DNA of 64,000 nucleotides from G963662985 sp963662985 (lineage in GTDB: Bacteria > Chloroflexota > Anaerolineae > Anaerolineales > UBA11579), in the NCBI GenBank assembly GCA_963662985.1, contig OY760067.1, forward strand, positions 248,001-312,000, written 5' to 3'. The notes under the pieces were generated by a model that saw only the letters and a program-made list of their open reading frames with translations, made no database searches and was not told the origin of the DNA. Shown in pieces: positions 1-9,430 of this stretch. The translations under genes and the position numbers were made by a program. Within the stretch, counting starts at the first letter, position 1. Each line of letters starts with the position of its first letter.

Positions 1-51
1 TGCTTCACATGCACCACAAGCGATACATTCGTCTGTAATTTTCATTGCCAT
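1..51 (-). CDS. Ferredoxin, N-terminal fragment (cut by window edge)
   Basis: Only the first 17 codons lie in the window. They read MAMKITDECIACGACEA, which holds the start of a 4Fe-4S cluster motif (C-x2-C-x2-C) typical of small bacterial 2[4Fe-4S] ferredoxins that carry electrons between soluble oxidoreductases. The start is fixed by a GGAGG ribosome binding site at 60-64, eight bases upstream of the ATG. The gene runs off the left end, so the second cluster and total length are unseen; it could instead be the N-terminus of a larger iron-sulfur protein. Confidence 0.8.
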   Translation of the reverse strand, partial: MAMKITDECIACGACEA

Positions 52-98
52 GATTGTTTCCTCCATGAAATTTTGATAGGGCTTTTGGAGCCGATTGG

Positions 99-126
99 AT
101 TTTATCAAACTATGATGTGGTGTAAA
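99..126 (-). promoter_or_regulatory. Probable promoter of the ferredoxin gene
   Basis: On the minus strand a TTTACA (-35, 121-126) and TAAAAT (-10, 99-104) are separated by 16 bases. Transcription would start near 92 and give a leader of about 40 bases before the ferredoxin ATG. It lies just downstream of the terminator that ends the glycogen operon, so the ferredoxin gene is probably its own transcription unit. Confidence 0.5.
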
Positions 127-167
127 GTAATTGAATGTGGATTTCGGTTTTTTATAAGGGTTAAACT

Positions 168-203
168 AAAAAATTCCTTTAGAATCTAAAGGAATTTTTT
201 TTT
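168..203 (-). terminator. Rho-independent terminator after malQ
   Basis: A perfect inverted repeat (171-183 with 185-197, AAATTCCTTTAGA and its complement) is followed on the minus strand by a run of T. It lies directly downstream of the malQ stop codon at 212 and would end the GH13-glgA-glgC-malQ transcript. A-runs on both sides make it potentially bidirectional. Confidence 0.8.
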
Positions 204-211
204 ATTGTTTA

Positions 212-1705
212 TTATTCTCGCCAACGATTATTCATTTTGTTTTGGGCTTGGATATATTTGAGTAATTGCGGAGTGAGTTGATCTTCAGTGAAGCGCCATT
301 CCCAGTTCCCACCTAATGTGGAGGGGAAGTTCATGCGGGCTTCGGAACCAAGCTCCAGAAAATCTTGTAAGGGGGCAAGGACCATGTTGGCACGAGAGGA
401 CCAAAGCAATTCAATCATATCATGGGCGATGTGTTCTCCACTTACTCCCATATAGATACGTGCTTTATGTTGAGCAGTTTCATCTGCATCGTTTTCATAC
501 CAACCTCTGACGGTGTTGTTGTCGTGAGTGCCTGTATAGGCAACGCAGTTGAGCGGATAGTGATGAGGAAGGAAGCTGTTGTAGTCGTCGCTATCAAAGC
601 CAAATTGGAGAATTTTCATGCCGGGGAGACCAAGTTGATCGCGCAATTCAAAGACATCTGGAGTGATTTCTCCAAGGTCTTCTGCGATGAGGGGAAGATC
701 ACCAAATTCGCTTTTGAGAGCATCAAAGAGGTCTTTTCCGGGACCGGGTACCCAACGCCCACCAATGGCTGTTTCAGCATCTGCAGGGATTTCCCAGTAG
801 CCTACAAGACCACGGAAGTGATCTAGGCGAATGATATCAACAATTTCAAGCGTGGCTGCGATGCGTGCAATCCACCATTTGTAGCCATTCTTTTTGTGGG
901 TTTCCCAACGATAGATGGGGTTGCCCCAGAGCTGCCCTGTTTTGGAGAAATAGTCCGGGGGAACGCCGGCTACGACGGTGGTGTTGGATTCTTCATCCAT
1001 GTAGTAGAGCTCGGGATGAGTCCAAACATCCGAACTATCTTCGGCTACGTAGAGAGGAATGTCACCAATAATTTTAATGCCTTTATTTTCTACGTATGCT
1101 TTGAGGGCAAACCAATGTTTGAAGAAATAGTATTGTCTGAATATGTGAGCACTAATTTGATCTTGAAGCTCTTGAGTGGCAGATTGGATGGCTGCTTCTT
1201 CTCTAAGTTTGAGGGAAAGTTCCCATTTTACCCAAGATTGTCCATCAAATTTGTCTTTGAGTGCCATAAAAAGACCAAAGTCTTCTACCCAAGCAACGTT
1301 TTGTTTTCTAAATTTTTCAAATTCAGTTTGGTATTCATTTTTTGTTTTGAATCTTTGGTATGCTAGATCTAATTTGGCTAGTTTCCAATGATATAAGGCG
1401 CCATAATCAACCCGTTTGGGATCGAAATTTGGCATATCTTCAAGATCTGCTTTGGTGAGCAATTTATCTTCTATAAGGAAGTCAAAACTGATCAGATAGG
1501 GATTGCCGGCAAATGCGGAAAAACATTGGTAGGGTGAGTCACCGTAGCTAGTGGGACCAAGGGGCAGAATTTGCCATAGGGCAAAACCTGCTTCTGCAAT
1601 AAAATCGATGGTCTTATACGCTTGGGGACCTAAATCACCAATGCCATAATTGCCGGGGAAACTCGTCGGGTGGAGTAACAACCCAGATGAGCGTTTATAT
1701 TTCAT
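212..1705 (-). CDS. malQ: 4-alpha-glucanotransferase (amylomaltase, GH77)
   Basis: A protein of 497 residues, normal for MalQ, which transfers alpha-1,4-glucan segments between maltooligosaccharides in the cytoplasm. It opens MKYKRSSGLLLHPTSFPG and carries the GH77 landmarks LPLGPTSYGDSPYQ, the nucleophile region IIRLDHFRGL, the acid/base region LIAEDLG and the THDNNT loop. The open frame continues upstream to 1840 inside glgC, but the family N-terminus and the ATG at 1705 fix the start. That ATG overlaps the glgC stop by 11 bases, so the two are probably translationally coupled. It is the last gene of the glycogen operon and would remodel linear glucan made or released by its neighbours. Confidence 0.95.
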   Translation of the reverse strand: MKYKRSSGLLLHPTSFPGNYGIGDLGPQAYKTIDFIAEAGFALWQILPLGPTSYGDSPYQCFSAFAGNPYLISFDFLIEDKLLTKADLEDMPNFDPKRVDYGALYHWKLAKLDLAYQRFKTKNEYQTEFEKFRKQNVAWVEDFGLFMALKDKFDGQSWVKWELSLKLREEAAIQSATQELQDQISAHIFRQYYFFKHWFALKAYVENKGIKIIGDIPLYVAEDSSDVWTHPELYYMDEESNTTVVAGVPPDYFSKTGQLWGNPIYRWETHKKNGYKWWIARIAATLEIVDIIRLDHFRGLVGYWEIPADAETAIGGRWVPGPGKDLFDALKSEFGDLPLIAEDLGEITPDVFELRDQLGLPGMKILQFGFDSDDYNSFLPHHYPLNCVAYTGTHDNNTVRGWYENDADETAQHKARIYMGVSGEHIAHDMIELLWSSRANMVLAPLQDFLELGSEARMNFPSTLGGNWEWRFTEDQLTPQLLKYIQAQNKMNNRWRE

Positions 1706-2948
1706 ATGGTAGCCTCGTACATAAAATTTCTTGGCCAGTTTGCACTTCTCTGCTGGGGAAGTCTTGAGGAGTGATATCCGTTCTGACTTTTGCTCCCGGA
1801 TGAAGAATTGCGTTATCGGGCAAGATGCTGTTTTTGCCAATGGTTGTGATGATTTCTTGATTAAGCTTTCCTATTATACTATTTTTTCCTGTTTTCACAC
1901 GTTTGTCTAGGATGGCTTTTTCAACAACAGTGCCAGCGCCGATGACGGTATCCGTCAATATGATGGATTGGCGAATGACCGCTCCTTCTTCTACGATGAC
2001 TCCGGGAGAAAGAATGCTTTTCTCGATGGTGACATTTTCACCAATCACACAGCCATCAGTGATCATACTTTTGTATATGGAAGAATTTTTACCAAATTTG
2101 ACAGGCGGTTGTTCTTCTGTGCGGGTGTGGATGATCCATGAGCGGTCGTTGAGGTTGATGGGAGGATTTTCACTAACGAGATCCATGTGGGCTTGCCAAT
2201 AAGAGTCAATGGTACCAACGTCAATCCAGTAGCCATTAAAAGGATAGGAAAATACTCGAGCACCTTCTGCAACTAATTTGGGAAGTACGTTTTTGCCGAA
2301 GTCTCGATTTGAATTTGGATCTTGAGAATCTTCCCAAAGAGATTTGCTAAGTACATCGTAATTAAAGAGGTAAACGCCCATGTTGACGAGATTGGAGGGC
2401 GGATTTTCTGGTTTTTCAATAAAGGATGTGACGCGATAATTTTCATCTGTGGCGACGATGCCAAATCGTGAGGCTTCTTCAATGGGGACGCGGAAGGTGG
2501 CGAGGGTGACATCTGCGTTTTGATCGAGATGGAATTGAATCATGGCGTCGTAATTCATTTGATAGATGTGATCGCCAGAGAGGATGAGAATGAGATCAGG
2601 GTTGGTGCTTTTGACAAAAGACATATTCTGTTGGACGGCGTCGGCTGTGCCAAGGAACCAGTTGGTGTTTTCTCGGGTGATGTAGGGGGTGTAGAGACGG
2701 ACACCGGCATCCAATTCGCGGTTCATATCCCATGGACCACCAGAGCCAATGTGTTCTATGAGGGAGTGAGGGCGGTATTGCGCAATGATCATGACATCAA
2801 AAATGTTTGAGTTGGTGCAATTGGAAAGGGGAAAATCTATAATTCTGTATTTGCCACCAAATGGAACAGCAGGTTTAGTTCGTTTTGTGGTCAAGACGCT
2901 GAGGCGAGACCCTTCTCCGCCAGCCAAGATCACCGCTCTTGTTTTCAT
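1695..2948 (-). CDS. glgC: Glucose-1-phosphate adenylyltransferase
   Basis: A protein of 417 residues that makes ADP-glucose from ATP and glucose-1-phosphate, the committed step of bacterial glycogen synthesis. The N-terminal nucleotidyltransferase domain has the signature GGEGSRLSVLTTKRTKPAVP and the GGKYRIIDFPLSN segment. The glucose-1-phosphate region SFIEKPENPP lies mid-protein, and the C-terminal third is a left-handed beta-helix of hexapeptide repeats (for example VIGENVTIEKSILSPGVIVE). It sits four bases after glgA and overlaps malQ, so it belongs to one transcript with them. GlgC enzymes are usually allosterically controlled; the effector cannot be read from the sequence. Confidence 0.95.
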   Translation of the reverse strand: MKTRAVILAGGEGSRLSVLTTKRTKPAVPFGGKYRIIDFPLSNCTNSNIFDVMIIAQYRPHSLIEHIGSGGPWDMNRELDAGVRLYTPYITRENTNWFLGTADAVQQNMSFVKSTNPDLILILSGDHIYQMNYDAMIQFHLDQNADVTLATFRVPIEEASRFGIVATDENYRVTSFIEKPENPPSNLVNMGVYLFNYDVLSKSLWEDSQDPNSNRDFGKNVLPKLVAEGARVFSYPFNGYWIDVGTIDSYWQAHMDLVSENPPINLNDRSWIIHTRTEEQPPVKFGKNSSIYKSMITDGCVIGENVTIEKSILSPGVIVEEGAVIRQSIILTDTVIGAGTVVEKAILDKRVKTGKNSIIGKLNQEIITTIGKNSILPDNAILHPGAKVRTDITPQDFPSREVQTGQEILCTRLPYEI

Positions 2949-2952
2949 ATGC

Positions 2953-4386
2953 TCACTCCTTTAATAACATTGTTTGATAAAAGTCTTGGTATTTTTTGGC
3001 TGCATTGAGCCAAGAAAAATCTGCGCTCATTCCATTCCTTTGGATGCGGAGCCATTCAGATTTGTCATGATAGATTTGAATTGCTTTTTCGATCTGTTCT
3101 TTAAATTTCTGTGGATTGTTGCGTTGGGCTAGGAAGCCTGTGCCGTTGTGTTGAAGATAGGGAATGACGGTGTCTCCTAAGCCACCAGTGTTGGAGACGA
3201 TGGGGACAGCGCCATAACGCATGGCAATCATTTGGGTGATGCCGCAAGGTTCGTAGAGAGAAGGCATTAGCATAAAATCTGCGGCAGCATAGAGCTCACG
3301 AGATAATTTGCCATCATATTTGATAAGGGCGCGGGCTTTTTCATAATTTTGATTTTGGTAATCGGTCATTAGGTTTTCAATTTGATGACTGCCTGTGCCG
3401 AGACCAATAAAATAAAAATCTTGATCTAGTTCTCTAAGAGCTTGAATGGCTTGGTCAATGCCTTTTTGATATTCAAGACGACTGATAATGGCAAGTAAGG
3501 GGGTGTCTGGATGATATTTGAGACCTAGCTCAGCAAGGAGTTGCTTTTTATTCTCTTCTTTTTGCTCTGTAGAAAAACGATCAAACTTTTGGGCTATTTG
3601 AGCATCTGTACGCGGGTTCCAAAGTTTCATGTCAATGCCGTTGATGATGCCAGTGAGGTCTTCACTTCTGTTTTGGAGAACTTGCTCTAAGCCACAACCA
3701 AATTCAGGGGTAAGCATTTCTTTGGCGTATGTTTCGGAGACGGTGTTGATTTTGTCTGCGGCACCAATTGCCATGGGTAAGGGGATTCCTTTGGCCCACT
3801 CAGGGAGAGGTGTTTTTGAAGGTACGTCTTCTCCAATTCCAAAAGCAATCATAGATGGTTGAGCACCATGACCCATATAGGGTAAGTTGTGGATGGTGAG
3901 GAGGGTTTTGGTGTGTTCAAAAAAGGCATTTGGAAATCTTTCTTTGGCAAGATAGGCAACTGCCATGGAAGCATGCCAATCATTGGCGTGGATGATGTCT
4001 GGAGACCAGCGAAGAATCTCCACTAAACGGAGACTGGCTAAGGCATAGAGAGTGTATTTGTAGCCATCAAAACCGGGATCAGCAGAGTAGACTGTATCTG
4101 CTTTGGTGATGGGTTCCGCACTGATGAAATAGATGGTGAGATCATTCTGGATGAGGCGATAGACTTGGACAGGAACAACTCCATCTCGATGTGCGATGGT
4201 ATAGGCAGCGATGGGCTCTACGGGAAGATTTTGTTCTTTAATGCTCTTGTGATATGGCAGAGCAAGACGTATTTCGGTTTGCGGATCAATCTCTTGCAGA
4301 GCGTGGGGCAAGGCACCGGCTACATCGGCAAGGCCACCTATTTTCACAAATGGTTCAGCTTCGGCTGAGAGGAAGAGGATTTTCAT
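2953..4386 (-). CDS. glgA: Glycogen synthase (ADP-glucose type, GT5)
   Basis: A protein of 477 residues, the usual GlgA length, which extends alpha-1,4-glucan using ADP-glucose. The N-terminus has the ADP-glucose binding motif KIGGLADVAGALP. The C-terminal GT-B half has the SLYEPCGITQMIAMRYGAVP and NTGGLGDTV motifs of family GT5. It lies two bases after the large GH13 gene and four before glgC, so these are co-transcribed. With GlgC it forms a complete ADP-glucose route to linear glucan. No canonical branching enzyme gene is adjacent. Confidence 0.96.
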   Translation of the reverse strand: MKILFLSAEAEPFVKIGGLADVAGALPHALQEIDPQTEIRLALPYHKSIKEQNLPVEPIAAYTIAHRDGVVPVQVYRLIQNDLTIYFISAEPITKADTVYSADPGFDGYKYTLYALASLRLVEILRWSPDIIHANDWHASMAVAYLAKERFPNAFFEHTKTLLTIHNLPYMGHGAQPSMIAFGIGEDVPSKTPLPEWAKGIPLPMAIGAADKINTVSETYAKEMLTPEFGCGLEQVLQNRSEDLTGIINGIDMKLWNPRTDAQIAQKFDRFSTEQKEENKKQLLAELGLKYHPDTPLLAIISRLEYQKGIDQAIQALRELDQDFYFIGLGTGSHQIENLMTDYQNQNYEKARALIKYDGKLSRELYAAADFMLMPSLYEPCGITQMIAMRYGAVPIVSNTGGLGDTVIPYLQHNGTGFLAQRNNPQKFKEQIEKAIQIYHDKSEWLRIQRNGMSADFSWLNAAKKYQDFYQTMLLKE

Positions 4387-4388
4387 TG

Positions 4389-7300
4389 TTATGCTTTTTG
4401 CTCCAAGATTTGATTGAGTTTTGTGACTTGATAGCCTGCTTCTTCAAAATTAGATTTTATTTGTTTGGCAAAATCTATTTTGTCATTGATGGATTTGATG
4501 GTGACAGATCTGTTTGTGCCTGAATTGGTGAGATTGATGAGGAGGCAAAGATCAACTAATTTTTCTGCTTGTTCTTTGTTGAAATATTCTATGCCTTTGT
4601 GGGTGTTGACATTGAGCAATCTGCGCATGGCGACATCTCCAAAGAATAGCTGTGTGATGTTGTGGGCACTATACGCGTCTTCGATGGCTGGTACGATGAG
4701 CATGTCTTTGAGGAGGTCTGAATGATATTTGGCGTGTCCTTTGGATTTGTTTTGGTCGGTGTATACCTCTTGAATGATGGTTTCCCAATTCAATTCTTCA
4801 ATCCATGCACGGGTGATGAGGGCGTGATTTTCTTGGTTAATAATTTTGCCAATATCTTTGAGGAGTAACCATTGGAAGAAGAGAGTTTCTGTGCTGTCAG
4901 TGGCTAAGACCTCTTGGAGATATTTTAAATTATCTTTTGATTTCTTTTGGGTAGATGTTCGAAGTTTTGATACTACTTCTGCAAAAGCCTTTAATTGTTG
5001 AATCACTTGTTTGGCTTCAAATTCGTGTGCTTGTTCGATTTCTAAGAATTCGATGACAGCTTTAAGCAAGGGCTCTGTTTTTGCATCGTATTGGGTGAGT
5101 AATGCTTGCCAATCTGGTTCTTCAGAAATGGTGTGAGATTTGACAAATTCAATAAAGCCTTGATTTATGAGCTCTTTGAATGGTATTTGGACATCTCTAA
5201 ATACCATTTGAATAACGGCGTAATCGATATCGGGAACACCAGCACCATTGAGGGATGCTTCTAAATCACGATAATGATGTTGGGGATCGTCTTTGACAAC
5301 GTTAAAATCAATAAAAACATGGGTTTGATAGGCATTTAATTTGAAGGTAAGCCCTTGGTCGCGCACTTTTTGAAGAGAGAAAATGTGGGAGAGACCGGTG
5401 GCGACATCTTTGGTGAGCAGATAATAGTCCTGCGGTTGGTCGAGGTGGGATAAGTTGAGGGCATAGGCGAGCTCTTGTTGGATGAGTTGAGTACTTTCTC
5501 CGTTTTTTTCTAAGAAAGCCGCTGAGAGTTTGATGGTGCCATGAGTAGTAGCGTAGCGGTTGTGATAAATCATGAGGGCTTTTTGATCTTCATAGGTGTT
5601 AGAGATGGCAAAGACATTTTCATCAACGTTTCCGTGCGGGGTGTAGAAATCATATAAACGGAAATTGGCTACATCGGCAAAGAGGTATCGTCTGTGAAGG
5701 ATGGGTGAGATTTGACGTTTGTGACGATCAATGAGCCATTGATCTTCGTATTCTTCCCATTTGGCAGATTTGTATTCCATGCCATATTTTTCAGAGAACC
5801 CTTCAAATTGTCCGTGACCAATCATGGGGAGACCGGGTAAGGTGGCCATGAAGGTGCAAACGCCAAAATATTTGTCATCTTTGCCGAATTGTTCGATAGC
5901 TGTTTCTTCATCAGGATTATTCATGAAGTTAACATAACGTTTGAGAATTTGGGGATCGTATTCAAGGGTTTCTTTGATGAGCTGGCGATATTTCGCGTTA
6001 TCTTCATCACGAAGCATGTGCATAAAGGCACTGTTATAGACACGGTGCATGCCGAGATTGCGGACGAAAAAGCCTTCCATCATCCAGAATGCTTCGGCGA
6101 GGAGAAGGGTGTCAGGGGCTTCTTTGGCGACACGAGCGACAACTTCACGCCAAAATTCTTCGGGCATAAGTTTGTTAAATTCTTGAATTGTCATGCCAAA
6201 TTCTGTGCGGGAGGGAATGGCGCCTTCTGCTCCGGGTTGTGGGAACCAGAGGCGTTGGATGTGCTTTTTGGCAAGGGTCATGGCAGCATCAAAACGGATG
6301 ATGGGGAATTGTTTGGCGATGCTGATGATGGTTTGAATGACGGCTTCTTTGGCATTGGGGTTGAGGAAGTTGAACTGGGCAGTGTCATTCCAAGGCATAC
6401 TAGTGCCATCATTGCCATGGTAAATATATCTTGTATCGCCGGTGTAGTGATCTACTCGTTTGAAGACAACTGCAGCATCTGATTTGGAATAGTAATGATC
6501 TTCGAGATAAACACCGATAGCGGGATTATCACAGAGGTCTTGTCCGTTGAAAGAATAGGTGGGGTATGGAGGGTAGTTTAGACTAAGGAACCAATCCGGG
6601 TGGGCTTGGACCCAGACGGAGTCGATGCCCATGTGATTGGGGACCATGTCTGAAGCAAGGCGAATGCCCTGCTCTGCGGCGCGGTGTTTGAGGTTGTCTA
6701 GGGCTGATTGACCGCCCAATTCTTGGGCGATGGTGTAATTACTGAGGGAATAGGCAGAGGCGACGGCGTCGTGATTACCCATGGTTTGTTTGATGACACG
6801 GGAGGCCTTGGAGCGCTCCCAAAGGCCAATGAGCCAGAGTCCATTGATGCCGAAGGATTTTAATCGAGCAAGCTCTTCATCTGGAATTTGGTCTAAGGTG
6901 GTGATGGGGCGTTGATATTTTTTGGAGAGTTGATCGAGCCATACATAGCTGTTTTTAGCAATTAAGACTAAACGAGGCATCCAATTGGCATCTTGACTAT
7001 ACATTTCGATGTCATCATCGAAGAGTGAATAGTCGATAACTTCTGCTGGGCCGGGGCCGGCAAAACCACGGGGAAAATTCTCTTCTTTGAGTATGCCAAG
7101 GGCGATGTTGAGACGATTGGTAAAAAGTGCGTCTAGACTAAAATATTCACTCCAATTTTGCATGATCCATTCTAATTGTGCTTGAATGGAATCAGGGTTC
7201 ATTTTGGCTGGTAGTTGAAGTAATTCAAAGAGAGATAGTTTTTGAGGGCCATAGACGGGCTGTGATTTGAAAAATTTCTCGGTATGTTGAATCAATTCTT

Positions 7301-7877
7301 TGTAGATTGTTGCTTTTGATAACTCTTGATCTTCAAAAAGGAATGTGAAGGGCGCAAAGGCTGGGTTTTGATTATTGAGCCAAAGCATGAGGAGTTCTTC
7401 GGCGATGATGTGGGTGTTGAGGGTGTCTTTGGTGGCTCCGTTGAGGTATTTTGATGCGGTGGTTGTTTTGCGATAGACCTCGACGGGGGGAAATTGTTCG
7501 ATGAAAGTTTGCATGGTTTGTTCAATGCTGGTGCCTTTGAAATAGGCAGCATTAAATTGATGAAGATCTGCGAAAGTTTGTGGATTGATGTCTTGTTTGT
7601 ATTTGGCAACTACTACGTGAAGAATCTCACTAATAAGTCCTAAGGCAAAGAGATTGCCGGCAGTTACTTTTTCTTCGTCATAGGCGACGATGTGTTTTTT
7701 GTCATGAAGTTGTTGGAGGAAAATGCGGGCTTGAAAGAGATTTGTGATGATGAGATTTCCTTCTAATTTGAAGAGATAATCTTCTATTTCGTATAATTCA
7801 CGTGCCCATTTTGCTACGTGAAAATGATAAATTCCATAGTCTGCTTTCGGTGAAAGGGGAAATGCCAATTCTCTCAT
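4389..7877 (-). CDS. Large GH13 alpha-amylase family protein
   Basis: A protein of 1162 residues with a central GH13 (beta/alpha)8 barrel. Visible are DMVPNHMGID (region I), the nucleophile in IIRFDAAM (Asp530), the acid/base in LLLAEAFW (Glu595) and the stabilising aspartate in NNPDEET (Asp656). About 330 N-terminal residues and 400 C-terminal residues flank the barrel and are not recognised; the C-terminal part looks helical. There is no signal peptide, so it should act in the cytoplasm. It is the first gene of the glgA-glgC-malQ operon, which argues for a role in storage glucan: hydrolysis, chain transfer or branching. Exact specificity is not readable. The start is supported by a GGAGAG site just upstream. 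Confidence 0.85.
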   Translation of the reverse strand: MRELAFPLSPKADYGIYHFHVAKWARELYEIEDYLFKLEGNLIITNLFQARIFLQQLHDKKHIVAYDEEKVTAGNLFALGLISEILHVVVAKYKQDINPQTFADLHQFNAAYFKGTSIEQTMQTFIEQFPPVEVYRKTTTASKYLNGATKDTLNTHIIAEELLMLWLNNQNPAFAPFTFLFEDQELSKATIYKELIQHTEKFFKSQPVYGPQKLSLFELLQLPAKMNPDSIQAQLEWIMQNWSEYFSLDALFTNRLNIALGILKEENFPRGFAGPGPAEVIDYSLFDDDIEMYSQDANWMPRLVLIAKNSYVWLDQLSKKYQRPITTLDQIPDEELARLKSFGINGLWLIGLWERSKASRVIKQTMGNHDAVASAYSLSNYTIAQELGGQSALDNLKHRAAEQGIRLASDMVPNHMGIDSVWVQAHPDWFLSLNYPPYPTYSFNGQDLCDNPAIGVYLEDHYYSKSDAAVVFKRVDHYTGDTRYIYHGNDGTSMPWNDTAQFNFLNPNAKEAVIQTIISIAKQFPIIRFDAAMTLAKKHIQRLWFPQPGAEGAIPSRTEFGMTIQEFNKLMPEEFWREVVARVAKEAPDTLLLAEAFWMMEGFFVRNLGMHRVYNSAFMHMLRDEDNAKYRQLIKETLEYDPQILKRYVNFMNNPDEETAIEQFGKDDKYFGVCTFMATLPGLPMIGHGQFEGFSEKYGMEYKSAKWEEYEDQWLIDRHKRQISPILHRRYLFADVANFRLYDFYTPHGNVDENVFAISNTYEDQKALMIYHNRYATTHGTIKLSAAFLEKNGESTQLIQQELAYALNLSHLDQPQDYYLLTKDVATGLSHIFSLQKVRDQGLTFKLNAYQTHVFIDFNVVKDDPQHHYRDLEASLNGAGVPDIDYAVIQMVFRDVQIPFKELINQGFIEFVKSHTISEEPDWQALLTQYDAKTEPLLKAVIEFLEIEQAHEFEAKQVIQQLKAFAEVVSKLRTSTQKKSKDNLKYLQEVLATDSTETLFFQWLLLKDIGKIINQENHALITRAWIEELNWETIIQEVYTDQNKSKGHAKYHSDLLKDMLIVPAIEDAYSAHNITQLFFGDVAMRRLLNVNTHKGIEYFNKEQAEKLVDLCLLINLTNSGTNRSVTIKSINDKIDFAKQIKSNFEEAGYQVTKLNQILEQKA

Positions 7878-7961
7878 ATTCTCTCTCCATTGGGGTTTGT
7901 TTTCTATTATAATTATACTGGAGTTTGGGTCTTTTTTTTAATCCAATTTTAAGGAGAGACA
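7878..7961. promoter_or_regulatory. Divergent promoter region, glycogen operon / mgsA
   Basis: This 84-base gap separates two divergent operons. It contains overlapping -10-like hexamers on both strands around 7906-7919. For the plus strand TTGGGG (7890-7895) and TATACT (7914-7919) are 18 bases apart. The minus-strand TATAAT copies lack a convincing -35 partner. The closeness of the two start points would couple expression of glycogen synthesis and methylglyoxal synthase, but this is inferred. Confidence 0.35.
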
Positions 7962-8423
7962 ATGACGAAAGAAACTTTTGTGCAAAAAAAAATTGCACTT
8001 GTTGCACATGACGGAATGAAAGATAAGCTTCTTAAGTGGGTGGAAACTAATAAAGAGACTTTGTCCAAACATAAGTTGTGTGGTACGGGCACAACTGGCA
8101 AAATCTTGCAAGAAAAGACTGGTTTGCAAGTGGAACGATTTTTGAGTGGTCCAATTGGGGGAGATCAACAAATTGGTGCGAAGATCGCTGAAGGTGAAAT
8201 TCATATTTTGATCTTTTTCTGGGATCCATTGGAACAACAACCCCATGACCCAGATGTGAAAGCATTGTTGCGATTGGCAGTTTTACATAATATTCCAACT
8301 GCTTCTAATTTGGCAACGGCTGACTTTTTAATTCATTCTGAATATTTTGAGAATGGGTATCAAACAATCAAACCTGATTATCAAACAATTTTGAAAGAAA
8401 TTCATTCTGAAGGACTTTATTGA
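7962..8423 (+). CDS. mgsA: Methylglyoxal synthase
   Basis: A protein of 153 residues, close to the usual length, converting dihydroxyacetone phosphate to methylglyoxal and phosphate. Family residues are clear: KIALVAHDGMKD near the N-terminus (His16), the phosphate-binding GTGTTG segment (41-46), the catalytic aspartate in GGDQQIGA (Asp68), and DPLEQQPHDPDVKALLRLA with His95, Asp96 and Asp98. A GGAGAG site precedes the ATG. The gene ends in a TGATG overlap with the next gene, which suggests translational coupling. Its divergent placement from the glycogen operon fits an overflow role when triose phosphates accumulate. Confidence 0.95.
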   Translation: MTKETFVQKKIALVAHDGMKDKLLKWVETNKETLSKHKLCGTGTTGKILQEKTGLQVERFLSGPIGGDQQIGAKIAEGEIHILIFFWDPLEQQPHDPDVKALLRLAVLHNIPTASNLATADFLIHSEYFENGYQTIKPDYQTILKEIHSEGLY

Positions 8424-9409
8424 TGGCAACTATCAATGATATTAAAGAAATTAAAATTGGACATGCACAGAACTTTGAAGCTGTAACTGGCTGCACGGTG
8501 ATTTTGTGTGAAAAAGGCGCTGTGGCTGGCGTGGCACAAAGTGGTGGTGGACCGGGAACTCGAGAAACAGATGCAATTCGACCAGGACATTTTGTGGAGA
8601 ATGCGCATGCTATTCTGCTCTCTGGTGGGTCTGCTTTTGGATTGGCAGCGGCCGATGGCGTGATGCGCTATCTGGAAGAGAGAAAAATTGGGGTAAATGT
8701 AGGGGTGACGCATGTGCCGATCGTGCCAAGCGCAATTTTGTTTGATTTGGCTATTGGGGATGGGATGGTGCGCCCGGATGCTGAAATGGGATATGAAGCG
8801 TGTGTGAATGCAAGTAATGAAACTTTTGAATCTGGCAGTGTGGGGGCAGGAACGGGTTGCTCTGTTGGGAAACCTTTAGGAATGGGCAACGCGGTTAAGA
8901 GCGGAATTGGCAGTGCGTGCATTGAGATTGGTAAGGGGCTTTATGTGGCAGCGGTTGTGGCGGTGAATGCTTTTGGGGACGTGATTGATCCTAGCAATGG
9001 AGAGATTTTGGCAGGCACACGTAGCTTGAATGCTGGGCCAGTGAAAATTGGGGAAGGTTTGTTTGCGGATACACGGACGGTGATGAAGTCTATGTTGGGC
9101 AAGACTGCTGTTGGTTTTGCTTCACGACAAAACACTGTTATTGGGTGTGTGATTACAAATGCGGCGTTCAGTTCTGATGAAATGGATCGATTGGCGCATA
9201 TGGGACATAATGGCTTGGTACGCAGTGTACGACCGGCGAATACGATGTTTGATGGAGATACTTTATTTGCTTTGTCTGTGGGTAGTAAAAAAGCAAATAT
9301 AAATATTGTGGGGGCTTTTGCTGAACAAGCGGTGCAAGAAGCAATTTTGGATGCAGTGAAGAGCGCAACAAGTTTGGGCGGGATTCCAGCAGTTGCTGAC
9401 CTGAATTAA
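8423..9409 (+). CDS. P1/DmpA-family N-terminal nucleophile peptidase
   Basis: A protein of 328 residues of peptidase family P1 (formerly S58; DmpA, BapA and NylC relatives), which hydrolyse beta-peptides, N-terminal amino acids or cyclic amides after self-cleavage. Seen here are the AQSGGGPGTRETD segment, GGSAFGLAAADGVM, the GAGTGCSVGKPLG loop and the NTVIGCVITNA segment. By family analogy autoproteolysis should fall between Asn237 and Thr238, freeing Thr238 as nucleophile. The ATG at 8423 overlaps the mgsA stop; an in-frame TTG one codon earlier is less likely. The substrate is unknown, and nothing in mgsA suggests a shared pathway. Confidence 0.88.
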   Translation: MATINDIKEIKIGHAQNFEAVTGCTVILCEKGAVAGVAQSGGGPGTRETDAIRPGHFVENAHAILLSGGSAFGLAAADGVMRYLEERKIGVNVGVTHVPIVPSAILFDLAIGDGMVRPDAEMGYEACVNASNETFESGSVGAGTGCSVGKPLGMGNAVKSGIGSACIEIGKGLYVAAVVAVNAFGDVIDPSNGEILAGTRSLNAGPVKIGEGLFADTRTVMKSMLGKTAVGFASRQNTVIGCVITNAAFSSDEMDRLAHMGHNGLVRSVRPANTMFDGDTLFALSVGSKKANINIVGAFAEQAVQEAILDAVKSATSLGGIPAVADLN

Positions 9410-9430
9410 GAAGATAGATGGAGATCTAGG

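Noticed and set aside
1695..1840. Upstream extension of malQ by 45 codons
   Set aside because: The extension lies in another frame of glgC and lacks family similarity; the ATG at 1705 starts the conserved N-terminus.
5889..6482. Plus-strand open frame of 197 codons inside the GH13 gene
   Set aside because: It is the antisense shadow of a strongly supported GH13 catalytic region and has no ribosome binding site.
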